A DNA stretch of 64,000 nucleotides from Melioribacter sp. Its GTDB lineage: Bacteria > Bacteroidota > Ignavibacteria > Ignavibacteriales > Melioribacteraceae. Below, piece after piece: positions 47,127 through 55,240 of this stretch. The position numbers and the translations under genes are program-made. Position 1 is the first letter of the stretch; every line of letters begins with the position of its first letter. The stretch spans positions 121,561-185,560 of the forward strand of contig JAOACD010000012.1 of assembly GCA_026417975.1 (NCBI GenBank), given 5' to 3'. Under the pieces are notes generated by a model. The model did no database searches and was not told the origin of the DNA. It saw only the letters and a program-made list of their open reading frames with translations.

Positions 47127-49001
47127 ATGGAAAAAGTTTTTCATTTTGTAATTATTATGGTGCTAATTATGCAAGAAAATGTATTTATGCAAACAAAAGA
47201 AAGAAAAGATATTCCAGAAAAATACAAATGGGATAATTCTATTCTTTATAAAAATCTTGATGAATGGAACAAAGAAAAATTAGAAATTGAAAATCAGATT
47301 GAAAAAATAAAATCTTATAAGAATAGATTAAGTGAAAATGCAAATATATTTTATGAGGCATTAAGGCTTTATTTTGATACATTAAAGAAGTATTATAAGC
47401 TCTCTGATTATGCATTTAGGTTGGCAGATGAAGATTTAAGAATAAGTGCAAATCAGGCTTTAAATCAACAAGCAACTACTCTTGGTACAAAATTAAATGA
47501 AGCTTCTTCTTTCATTAATCCAGAAATACTGAGTATAGATCCGCAAAAAATACAGAAATTCTTCGAGGAGAAAAAAGAACTTGATGAATTTAGATTTTAT
47601 GTAAACGACATTCTTAGATTAAAAGAACATACACTATCGCCAAAAGAAGAGGAAATACTTGCCAGTGCTGGATTAATTACCTCAACCCCAAGTGAAGTTT
47701 ATGGAATTTTTGATAATGCAGAAAAACCAAATCCAAAAGTTAAATTATCTACAGGTGAAGAGATAGAATTAACTTCTGCAGCATATACAAAATACAGAAC
47801 AGTGCCAAATCGTGCAGATAGAGAGCTTGTAATGAGATCTACTTTCGAAAATTATAAAAGATTTCAAAATACAATTGGAGCTAATTTAGTTGGTAAGTTG
47901 AGAGCGGATTATTTTTATGCAAAGAATAGAAAATATAAAACAGTTTTAGAAAGTTCACTTAATGTAAACAATATTCCAGTTTCTGTTTATGAAAATTTAA
48001 TTGTACAAATCAATAAAAATCTTCCTACTCTACATCGGTTTCTTAAATTAAAAGCAAGAATGTTAGGAGTCGATCAGCTACATTATTACGACCTTTATAC
48101 ACCCTTAGTAAAATCAGTTGAATTTAAGTTTACTGTAGAAGAAGGCCAAAAACTTTTGCTAGAGGTTTTTAAACCAATGGGGGAAGAATACGTTAACACA
48201 GTAAAAAAAGCTTTTGAAGAAAGATGGATTGATTACATTCCTAACGCAGGCAAAAGAAGTGGAGCTTATTCTTCTGGTGCGGCTTATGATTATCATCCAT
48301 TTATTTTAATGAACTGGACAGACGATTATGAATCGGTTTCTACACTTGCACACGAACTAGGCCATACAATGCATAGTTATTTTTCAAATAAACATCAACC
48401 TTTTGTTAATTCACAATATTCAATTTTTGTCGCAGAAATTGCTTCTACTATTAATGAAAATCTCCTTAATAATTATATGGTAAATAATGTAAAGACAGAT
48501 GAAGAAAAGTTGTATTTGCTTGGTTCGTATCTTGATTTATTGAGAACTACAATATTCCGTCAAACATCTTTTGCAGAATTCGAATGGGAAATTCACAAAA
48601 GAATTGAAAATGGAGAACCACTAACAGGAGAAGATTTAAGCAAAATTTATTATGACATAGTTAAAAAATATTATGGACACAATGAAGGTATCTGTATAGT
48701 TGATGATTATATAGCTTATGAATGGGCTTATATACCACATTTTGTTAATTATACTTATTATGTTTATCAATATGCCACCTCGCTAATATATGCAACAGCA
48801 TTTGCAGAGAAAATTTTAAAAGAAGGTCAACCTGCTGTTGATAAATTTTATCACATTTTAAAAGGAGGAAGTTCTGAGTACCCAATTGATTTGATTAGGA
48901 AAGCAGGTATAGACCCACTTTCATCAGAAGCATTCGATTTAACTATGGCAAAGATGAATAAAGTGATGGACATGATAGAGGAGATATTGAATAAAAAATA
49001 G
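47127..49001 (+). CDS. pepF: Oligoendopeptidase F, M3 family
   Basis: This 624-residue zinc metallopeptidase of family M3B has the HExxH motif HELGHTMHSYF and a third ligand in the downstream NENLLNNYMV region. It hydrolyses peptides of about 7-17 residues. The start is placed at 47127, because a GGAG lies 7 nt upstream and the ATG at 47115 overlaps that site. The N-terminus (MEKVFHFVIIMVLIMQENVF) is hydrophobic and could be a signal peptide, unusual for PepF, which is normally cytoplasmic. It follows the OPT peptide transporter closely. Confidence 0.92.
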   Translation: MEKVFHFVIIMVLIMQENVFMQTKERKDIPEKYKWDNSILYKNLDEWNKEKLEIENQIEKIKSYKNRLSENANIFYEALRLYFDTLKKYYKLSDYAFRLADEDLRISANQALNQQATTLGTKLNEASSFINPEILSIDPQKIQKFFEEKKELDEFRFYVNDILRLKEHTLSPKEEEILASAGLITSTPSEVYGIFDNAEKPNPKVKLSTGEEIELTSAAYTKYRTVPNRADRELVMRSTFENYKRFQNTIGANLVGKLRADYFYAKNRKYKTVLESSLNVNNIPVSVYENLIVQINKNLPTLHRFLKLKARMLGVDQLHYYDLYTPLVKSVEFKFTVEEGQKLLLEVFKPMGEEYVNTVKKAFEERWIDYIPNAGKRSGAYSSGAAYDYHPFILMNWTDDYESVSTLAHELGHTMHSYFSNKHQPFVNSQYSIFVAEIASTINENLLNNYMVNNVKTDEEKLYLLGSYLDLLRTTIFRQTSFAEFEWEIHKRIENGEPLTGEDLSKIYYDIVKKYYGHNEGICIVDDYIAYEWAYIPHFVNYTYYVYQYATSLIYATAFAEKILKEGQPAVDKFYHILKGGSSEYPIDLIRKAGIDPLSSEAFDLTMAKMNKVMDMIEEILNKK

Positions 49002-49223
49002 TGTTTTTATGTCAATTGTGAAATATTTTAGAAGTATCTAGCAATTCTGTGAATTTGTTATTGATTATACGGATAAATTCAGTAATTAGTTTTTTTGAAG
49101 CTTTGTATTTCAATTACAAAGCAGGTCTAAGCAATATAGATGTGATAAGTGGTATATAAAATTACACAAAAAACTTGCAACACACCGCAATGTGTTCTTA
49201 TAGGAAGGTATATCGGGTAAATT
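49002..49223. other. Intergenic region
   Basis: AT-rich stretch with a short inverted repeat (AACACA and TGTGTT near 49179-49196) and nothing else recognisable. It separates pepF from a small minus-strand gene. Confidence 0.4.
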
Positions 49224-49382
49224 CTAATTCAATTTTAGTTTTTTTAATGCCAATCCAATTGCTGTTTCTATGGAATATTTCTCATCAAGATATTCAATAA
49301 CAAGCTCATAAAATTTTTTGATATACTTTCTTGGGATCAATATTCCATAAAAAGCTAAAGCTATTTCTAAAATTTTGTTCAT
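49224..49382 (-). CDS. Small protein of unknown function, 52 residues
   Basis: A complete frame starts at ATG 49382, with an AAAGGAGC ribosome-binding site about 9 nt upstream, and ends at TAG 49224. The product begins MNKILEIALAFYGILIPRKY and ends IGLALKKLKLN. It has an amphipathic helix-turn-helix look, with acidic YLDEKYSIET in the middle and lysines at both ends. Good codon composition for this genome and the ribosome-binding site support it. It diverges from the aminotransferase gene 61 bp away. No family was recognised. Confidence 0.5.
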   Translation of the reverse strand: MNKILEIALAFYGILIPRKYIKKFYELVIEYLDEKYSIETAIGLALKKLKLN

Positions 49383-49443
49383 TATGTAAAGCTCCTTTTC
49401 TATTTTAATTATCGAATTTTTTTAATTTTTTTTTAGGTGGTAT

Positions 49444-50589
49444 ATGACTATTGAAGAAGCTCGACAACTTTTTCCCCATCTTAAAACAAATCAGATTTAT
49501 TTTAATCATGCTTCAATTGGACCTTGGAATGAGCTTGCTTTAAAACGGTTAGAAGAATACTCGAAACAAAGAAGTGGCGAAGAAATAGAAAATTATGAAT
49601 ATTTTCTTAAATGGAGTGCGAGTGCAAAAGTAAAATTAGCGTCTTTACTTAAAACAACTCCCGAAAGACTGGCTTGGATTGATAATGTTTCTAATGGATT
49701 AAATATTTTAGCACAAGGATTAAAATGGAAGACAGGAGATAGAATAATTCTAAATGACCTTGAATTCCCTTCAAATGTTTACCCGTTTTTAAATCTAAAA
49801 AAGCATGGAGTGGAAATTGATTTTATAAAAAATAAAAACGGAACGATAGATATTGAGGATATTGAAAGAACAATTACACCAAATACAAAATTGATTTCAA
49901 TAAGTCATGTTCAATTTTTAACTGGTTATAGAGCTAATATAGAGCAGATAGGGGAACTTTGTAAAAAATATAACATTATTTTTTGTGTCGATGTTATACA
50001 ATCAGTGGGTGTAGTAGAAATTGATGTTAAGGAATCTAAAATCGATTTTCTTGCTGGAGGAACACAAAAATGGTTGATGTCTTCAGAAGGACTATCATAT
50101 ATTTATTTAACAGAGGAACTTCAAGAAAAAATTGAGCAAAAATTTGTTGGGTGGACTTCTGTTCGAAATGCATGGAATCTACTTGATTATAACTTGGAGT
50201 TTAAAAAAAACGCCGAAAGATTTCAAAACGGCACTTTAAATTCTCTTGGTATTTCAATATTTGATGCAGTGTTAGACCTGTTTATTGGCTTTGGTATTAA
50301 GAATATCGAAAAGCGAATACTTGATACCACAAATTATTTTATTGAAAAATTATACGATATTGGATTGAATCCTGTTTTGAAAAATATTTCTTCTAAAAAT
50401 ATAGCAGGAATTACATCATTTAAGCACGAAAAATCAAAATTAATTTTTGATGAACTAAAGAAAAAGAATATTCATTGTGCAGTTCGTGAGGGAATGATAA
50501 GATTTTCTCCTCACTTTTATAATACTAAAGAAGAAATAGATGTTGTTATATACGAATTGAAAAAACTATTGAAACAAATAAAATTATAA
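49444..50589 (+). CDS. Class V aminotransferase / cysteine desulfurase-like
   Basis: This 381-residue fold-type I PLP enzyme has the opening FNHASIGPWNELALKRLEEY, the PLP-Asp region FCVDVIQSVG, and the Schiff-base lysine in GGTQKWLMSSEGLSYIY. It lacks the conserved catalytic Cys loop of IscS/SufS that I would expect, so a true desulfurase role is not supported. Isopenicillin epimerase-like or kynureninase-like members are alternatives. The substrate is unknown. It is a single gene with convergent neighbours. Confidence 0.85.
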   Translation: MTIEEARQLFPHLKTNQIYFNHASIGPWNELALKRLEEYSKQRSGEEIENYEYFLKWSASAKVKLASLLKTTPERLAWIDNVSNGLNILAQGLKWKTGDRIILNDLEFPSNVYPFLNLKKHGVEIDFIKNKNGTIDIEDIERTITPNTKLISISHVQFLTGYRANIEQIGELCKKYNIIFCVDVIQSVGVVEIDVKESKIDFLAGGTQKWLMSSEGLSYIYLTEELQEKIEQKFVGWTSVRNAWNLLDYNLEFKKNAERFQNGTLNSLGISIFDAVLDLFIGFGIKNIEKRILDTTNYFIEKLYDIGLNPVLKNISSKNIAGITSFKHEKSKLIFDELKKKNIHCAVREGMIRFSPHFYNTKEEIDVVIYELKKLLKQIKL

Positions 50590-50648
50590 GACATATTAAA
50601 ATTTAACTCGATTAATAGATTTATTTCTAAAAATGTTTGCTTTTAAAC

Positions 50649-50864
50649 TTACTCATTTGGATTGTAAGTTAGTTCTACTTTAACATGAAAGTCTGCACCA
50701 CTAAAGAGAGTATATTTTACTTCGCTAATGGTGCATTTATAGTCTTCTCCCACTAATTCACTTACAACTTTTGCGATTGCGGTTTCTAATGTTCCAATGC
50801 TTACATTTTTTAACTTATTTTTTAGAAGTTTGTCTACATCGAATGTTTTTTCTTTTTCACTCAT
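50649..50864 (-). CDS. Small conserved-looking hypothetical protein
   Basis: This 71-residue acidic protein (MSEKEKTFDVDKLLKNKL...) has a helical first half containing SIGTLETAIAKVVSELVGED and a beta-strand-like second half (CTISEVKYTLFSGADFHVKV). An AAGGAG site lies upstream. It is followed on the same strand by nothing until the converging aminotransferase, and lies 42 bp downstream of the phosphomannomutase gene end. No function was recognised. Confidence 0.65.
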   Translation of the reverse strand: MSEKEKTFDVDKLLKNKLKNVSIGTLETAIAKVVSELVGEDYKCTISEVKYTLFSGADFHVKVELTYNPNE

Positions 50865-50905
50865 TTTTATCTCCTTTTTTGTTTAATGTACCGAGTTTAT
50901 TATTA

Positions 50906-52252
50906 CTAACTTCTTATAAATCTTAATAGTTCTTCAGTTTTTTCCCTCATCAATTTTTCGTTACCTCTTGACTCTACATTTAGTCTTAACAATGGCTCGG
51001 TGTTACTCATTCTTACGTTAAATCTCCAATCAGGATATTCAACACTAACTCCGTCAAGTTCGTCAATTTTGCCATCGCTGTATTTGTTTTTTATTGCAGC
51101 TAATTTTGCAGCAGGATTTTCTATTTTTGAATTAATTTCACCAGAGCATGGATAATTCCTTATCATTTCATCTACGAGCTCAGAAAGCTTTGCATTTTCT
51201 ACAGATAAAAGTTCAAGTATTAATAAGAATGGAATTAAACCACTATCAGAAAAAGAATTTTCTCTAAAGTAATGATGTGCAGACATTTCACCGCCGTAAA
51301 TTGCGTTTACTTCTCTCATCTTTTGTTTTATGAAGGCATGTCCGCTTTTAGAAATTACAGGAATTCCTCCAGCTTTAGTTACAACGTCAATGGTATTCCA
51401 TGTTAGTCTTGGGTCATAAACAATTTTTTCGCCAGGATGATTTTTTAGAATTGATTTTGCCAAAATAGCGACAATATAATAGCCTTCTATAAAATTTCCT
51501 TTTTCATCAAAAAAGAAACAACGGTCGTAGTCGCCATCCCATGCTACTCCTAAATCTGCACCAGACTGTTTTATAGCATCAATAGTAGACTGACGATTTT
51601 CTGGGAGAAGTGGATTGGGAACTCCATTTGGAAAGTTTGAATCAGGTTCAAAATATACTTTTACCATATTAATCGGAAGAAATTTTTCAAGAGCATTTAA
51701 TGCTGGGCCTGCACAACCATTTCCTGCATTTACTACAACTTTGAAAGGTTTTATTTTGTTTGGGTCGTAAAATTTTTTGAGGTGATTTATGAATTCATTC
51801 ATTAGATCTTTTTGATTAGTTTTTCCATTTTGTTCTTTAATAGGACCAAGTTCATTATTTAAAATCATTTTTTCAATTTCATTTAGACCCGAGTCATAGC
51901 CAAGAGGTACAGAATTTCTCTTTACAAATTTTAAACCATTGTACTGAGGAGGGTTATGACTAGCTGTAATCATTACTCCCCCATCTGCATCTAAAAAAGG
52001 TGTTGCAAAATAGATCATTTCTGTTCCACATAATCCAATATCAACTACGTCGCATCCTGCATCATTTAGACCTTTTGACAATGCTTGAGATAATTCTAAG
52101 GAAGATTTGCGAATATCTCTTCCTATAACAATTAATTTTGCATTTAGGTAATTGGCAAGGGCTCTTCCTATTTTATAGACCAATTCAGAGTTAAGTTCTT
52201 CTGGAACAATACCTCTAATATCGTATGCTTTGAAGCAAGGAATGCGATTCAT
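50906..52252 (-). CDS. Phosphomannomutase / phosphoglucomutase
   Basis: This 448-residue alpha-D-phosphohexomutase has the N-terminal FKAYDIRGIVPEEL, the catalytic phosphoserine loop TASHNPPQYNGLK, the metal-binding DGDYDRCFFFDEKG, the sugar-binding GEMSAHHYFRE and the phosphate loop RMSNTEPLLRLNVE. It interconverts hexose 1- and 6-phosphates for lipopolysaccharide and other glycans, consistent with waaA and a glycosyltransferase upstream on the same strand. Substrate preference (mannose or glucose) cannot be fixed. Confidence 0.92.
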   Translation of the reverse strand: MNRIPCFKAYDIRGIVPEELNSELVYKIGRALANYLNAKLIVIGRDIRKSSLELSQALSKGLNDAGCDVVDIGLCGTEMIYFATPFLDADGGVMITASHNPPQYNGLKFVKRNSVPLGYDSGLNEIEKMILNNELGPIKEQNGKTNQKDLMNEFINHLKKFYDPNKIKPFKVVVNAGNGCAGPALNALEKFLPINMVKVYFEPDSNFPNGVPNPLLPENRQSTIDAIKQSGADLGVAWDGDYDRCFFFDEKGNFIEGYYIVAILAKSILKNHPGEKIVYDPRLTWNTIDVVTKAGGIPVISKSGHAFIKQKMREVNAIYGGEMSAHHYFRENSFSDSGLIPFLLILELLSVENAKLSELVDEMIRNYPCSGEINSKIENPAAKLAAIKNKYSDGKIDELDGVSVEYPDWRFNVRMSNTEPLLRLNVESRGNEKLMREKTEELLRFIRS

Positions 52253-52322
52253 TACTATACTCCTAAATTTTTATAAATAAAAGATAACGAATAAATTGGA
52301 ATTGAGCACTTTTTATTATCAA

Positions 52323-53597
52323 TTAAAGATACTGGTAGATTTCTTTTGTTATTTTTTCTGTTGCCCCAATATTTGCCTTGACATAATTTTCACAAATTTT
52401 TCCTATCTGCTTTCTTTTATCATCGTTTAAAAATAAGGTGCGAAATATTCTATAGGCTGATTTTTTATCATAAATTACCAAACCACCATTTAGTTCTTTT
52501 AACTTAATAGCTTCTTGGCTATTTTGATGTTTTGGTCCATAAACAACGGGAATACCATAAACTGCTGGCTCAAGTACATTGTGGATTTGTTTAAAACTTC
52601 CACCTACATAAGCTACATCGGCAAATGAATAAATTGTTAATAATATTCCTATAGAGTCAACAATAATTATTCTTTCGCCTTTGAAGTTATTCATAAGAGA
52701 AAATCGAATGGTTTGAAATTTTTTATGAAAATAATTTTCAATTTTTTCTAGATGAATTTCTGTTGGTTCATGAGGAACAATTATGGTAACTATATCTTTA
52801 TCGTATTTTAGCAACTTAGAAATAGCTGGGAAAAGGATTTCTTCGTCACTTTCCCAAGTGCTTCCTAAAACCAAGACCTTTTTGTTATCGAAAACTCCTT
52901 CTCGAAAAAGTTTTTTTTCTTTTGCTTGTTGACTTTTTTGGAAAACTCTGTCAAAACGAGTATCGCCAATAGCTTTTACTTTTTTTGCATCTATATTGAA
53001 TTTTAAAAAATTTTTTACGTCTTCTTCTGATATTGCAAGTATCTTTTCGGCTTTTGAGTAGATACTCTTATGAAAATTCTTGACTAATGGTAAAAAACGC
53101 TTGTTTTTGCTTTTCATTGTGGCATCTACAATTAAAAAAGGAATTTTATTTTTACTAAGCTGCCATATCATATTAGGCCAAATATCATATCTCATAAAAA
53201 TTGCTAATGAAGGATTAATTAGCTCTAAAAATTTTTTCACTTTTCTTGGGAGGTCAAAAGGTATATAAGAAATCACGTCTGCTAATGGATATTTTAAAGA
53301 ATTTCTATATCCAGAGGGAGAGAAAAATGTAACTATTATATTCACGTCTCTTTCGTTTCTTATTTTTTCTATTATTGGCTTTGCCTGTTCAAATTCTCCC
53401 ATTGAAGAGGAATGAAACCAAATTGTTTTTTTATTCTTATCAATTGCAACAAGATCATTTTTAAGATTTTCAAAAAGATATTTTCTATCCTTAATGCTAC
53501 TTCTGATTTTTTCATTTAATAAAGGAGAAATAAGAACTATTAAGTAATAAATAGGGAATATTATGGCGTTGTAAATTAAATACCAGAATATACTCAT
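52323..53597 (-). CDS. waaA: 3-deoxy-D-manno-octulosonic acid (Kdo) transferase
   Basis: WaaA (KdtA) adds Kdo to lipid A precursors at the inner membrane. The 424-residue GT-B enzyme has an N-terminal anchor (WYLIYNAIIFPIYYLIVLIS). The acceptor-side HSSSMGEFEQAKPII includes the catalytic Glu, and the CMP-Kdo site is GSFKQIHNVLEPAVYGIPVVYGP. Its start overlaps the stop of the upstream glycosyltransferase (ATGA), indicating translational coupling. Confidence 0.92.
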   Translation of the reverse strand: MSIFWYLIYNAIIFPIYYLIVLISPLLNEKIRSSIKDRKYLFENLKNDLVAIDKNKKTIWFHSSSMGEFEQAKPIIEKIRNERDVNIIVTFFSPSGYRNSLKYPLADVISYIPFDLPRKVKKFLELINPSLAIFMRYDIWPNMIWQLSKNKIPFLIVDATMKSKNKRFLPLVKNFHKSIYSKAEKILAISEEDVKNFLKFNIDAKKVKAIGDTRFDRVFQKSQQAKEKKLFREGVFDNKKVLVLGSTWESDEEILFPAISKLLKYDKDIVTIIVPHEPTEIHLEKIENYFHKKFQTIRFSLMNNFKGERIIIVDSIGILLTIYSFADVAYVGGSFKQIHNVLEPAVYGIPVVYGPKHQNSQEAIKLKELNGGLVIYDKKSAYRIFRTLFLNDDKRKQIGKICENYVKANIGATEKITKEIYQYL

Positions 53598-54565
53598 ATT
53601 GATTTTATAAATTGTTGAAACTTTTCATAAACTAATTCAGGGGTTAAATCTTTCATGCATCTGAAATGCATTTTTGGACATTCTTCTTTACCTATGTGAC
53701 TGCAAGGCCTGCATGAAAGATTTTCTCTTTCGATAATTAAACTTTTCGTTTTATATGGGGTAAATCCAAATTCTTTTACACTAGAACCAAAAATAACCAA
53801 GACAGGAACTCTTACTGCTGTTGCAGTATGCATTAGACCAGAATCATTTGTTATTATTAATTTACAGTGTTTCATTTGGAAAGCTGTTTCTAAAATTTTG
53901 TTCTCATTTTGTAGATTTATGCTATCTGGAATTTGTTGACTTATTTTTTTGCATATTTCTTTGTCATCTTTCCCTCCAAATAAAACTATTTTGTAGCCTT
54001 CGTTGACTAATTTTTTACCAAGTTCAATAAAGTATTCAGGAAGCCATCTTTTTGTAAAATGCCTTGAGCCTGGGCAAAATCCTATGAGATTATTATGTGT
54101 AATATTTTGTTGGGTTTTAAAGTCATGAGGGAAATGAATTTCTAGTCCTGCATCATCAAGTATAAGGTTGGGGATAGTTTTCGCATATCTTTCTGGAATA
54201 GTTCTCGAATTTTTTAGAAGATTTAATTTGAAATTAACAAGAAAGAATTTTCTGAAAGTATGCTTATTAAATCTATAAACTTTTGCTTTTAATCTAACAG
54301 TTATTTTTAGGCTTCTAAAATTATTTTGTAAATCAATTACTATATCATAATTTTTTTTCTTTAATTCGTCATAGAAATTGGAGTTATTAGAATATTCGAT
54401 TGTTTGATTAATGTTTGGATTGAATTTAATTACATCTAGATATTGAGATTTTGTAATAAAATCTATTTTTGATAATGGGTATTTTTTTTTCAATGCTCTG
54501 ATAAGTGGAGTAGTTAAGAGTATATCTCCTAGTGAACTTAAGCGAATAACTAAGAATTTTTCCAA
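53594..54565 (-). CDS. Glycosyltransferase family 9 (lipopolysaccharide heptosyltransferase-like)
   Basis: This 323-residue GT-B enzyme has the N-terminal FLVIRLSSLGDILLTTPLIRAL, the conserved FCPGSRHFTKRWLPEYFIELG, and the ADP-sugar site TNDSGLMHTATAVRVPVLVIFG. Family 9 transfers heptose to the lipopolysaccharide core, which fits the coupled waaA gene and gmhA elsewhere in the window. A C-terminal CRPCSHIGKEECPKMHFRC cysteine cluster is typical of some members. Translation starts at a TTG. Confidence 0.9.
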   Translation of the reverse strand: MEKFLVIRLSSLGDILLTTPLIRALKKKYPLSKIDFITKSQYLDVIKFNPNINQTIEYSNNSNFYDELKKKNYDIVIDLQNNFRSLKITVRLKAKVYRFNKHTFRKFFLVNFKLNLLKNSRTIPERYAKTIPNLILDDAGLEIHFPHDFKTQQNITHNNLIGFCPGSRHFTKRWLPEYFIELGKKLVNEGYKIVLFGGKDDKEICKKISQQIPDSINLQNENKILETAFQMKHCKLIITNDSGLMHTATAVRVPVLVIFGSSVKEFGFTPYKTKSLIIERENLSCRPCSHIGKEECPKMHFRCMKDLTPELVYEKFQQFIKSI

Positions 54566-54690
54566 AATTGTTTTCTAATTATTTTAAAAAGTGCTTCAAA
54601 ATTAACCATTTAATTATTTCATTCAAAACTAATGTTGGAAAGTATGTAAATGCTTATTTATTTTTAGTATTAAAATAAAAGAGATTAATT

Positions 54691-54960
54691 ATGACAACGT
54701 TACCACCACCAGCAACAAAGTTATTCCCTGAAGATTCGATTGAAAAAAAATGCTACAATATAGCAGAGTCTTTAAAAGAGTATATACCAATAATGAACGA
54801 GCGTTACCGACTTGGATTTAACTTATATCGTTATATCAAAGGGGAAGGAGATGCTCCCGAAATTTTTATTAAAACAGCCAAAATTAGATTTGAAAATATT
54901 ACAGAAGAGGAACTTGTAGAAAAAATTAATATTGCTATTAAAGAGTTTTTCAATAAGTAG
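54691..54960 (+). CDS. Hypothetical protein, 89 residues
   Basis: This small, mainly helical protein starts MTTLPPPATKLFPEDSIEKK. It contains NERYRLGFNLYRYIKGEGDA and ends in a charged helix (ITEEELVEKINIAIKEFF). Composition looks like a real cytoplasmic protein. It is divergent from the glycosyltransferase gene and upstream of the large adhesin. No family was recognised. Confidence 0.6.
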   Translation: MTTLPPPATKLFPEDSIEKKCYNIAESLKEYIPIMNERYRLGFNLYRYIKGEGDAPEIFIKTAKIRFENITEEELVEKINIAIKEFFNK

Positions 54961-55240
54961 ACTTATTCATTGCTTATTAAGGGAATAATATCTTTTTAGA
55001 ATTATAAAAACAAACCTTAATAGTTAAATAAAAAATCACTTTGGCTGAATTTTTTTACAAATTTTAAGCTAAAACCACCCAAAACTATGCTTCAGTAATA
55101 TAAAGCCTTCTCATTTTGAAACACTTCGTAATTTATACACTTCTAATTTCTTTCAATTTTTCGCAAAAAAAAGACTTTTTTTAATGGCATTAGGGTTGTT
55201 TTTAGATTCCATAAAGTTTTTATAATTGAGGAGAAAATAA
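54961..55240. other. Intergenic region upstream of the large surface protein
   Basis: 280 bp of AT-rich DNA that must hold the promoter of the large gene. I saw no paired TTG/TAnnTTTG elements and no strong hairpin. A GAGGAG ribosome-binding site is at its 3' end. Confidence 0.4.

Noticed and set aside
49444..50589. Cysteine desulfurase (IscS/SufS) annotation for the class V aminotransferase
   Set aside because: The catalytic cysteine loop was not found and no iron-sulfur genes adjoin it, so the general class is kept.
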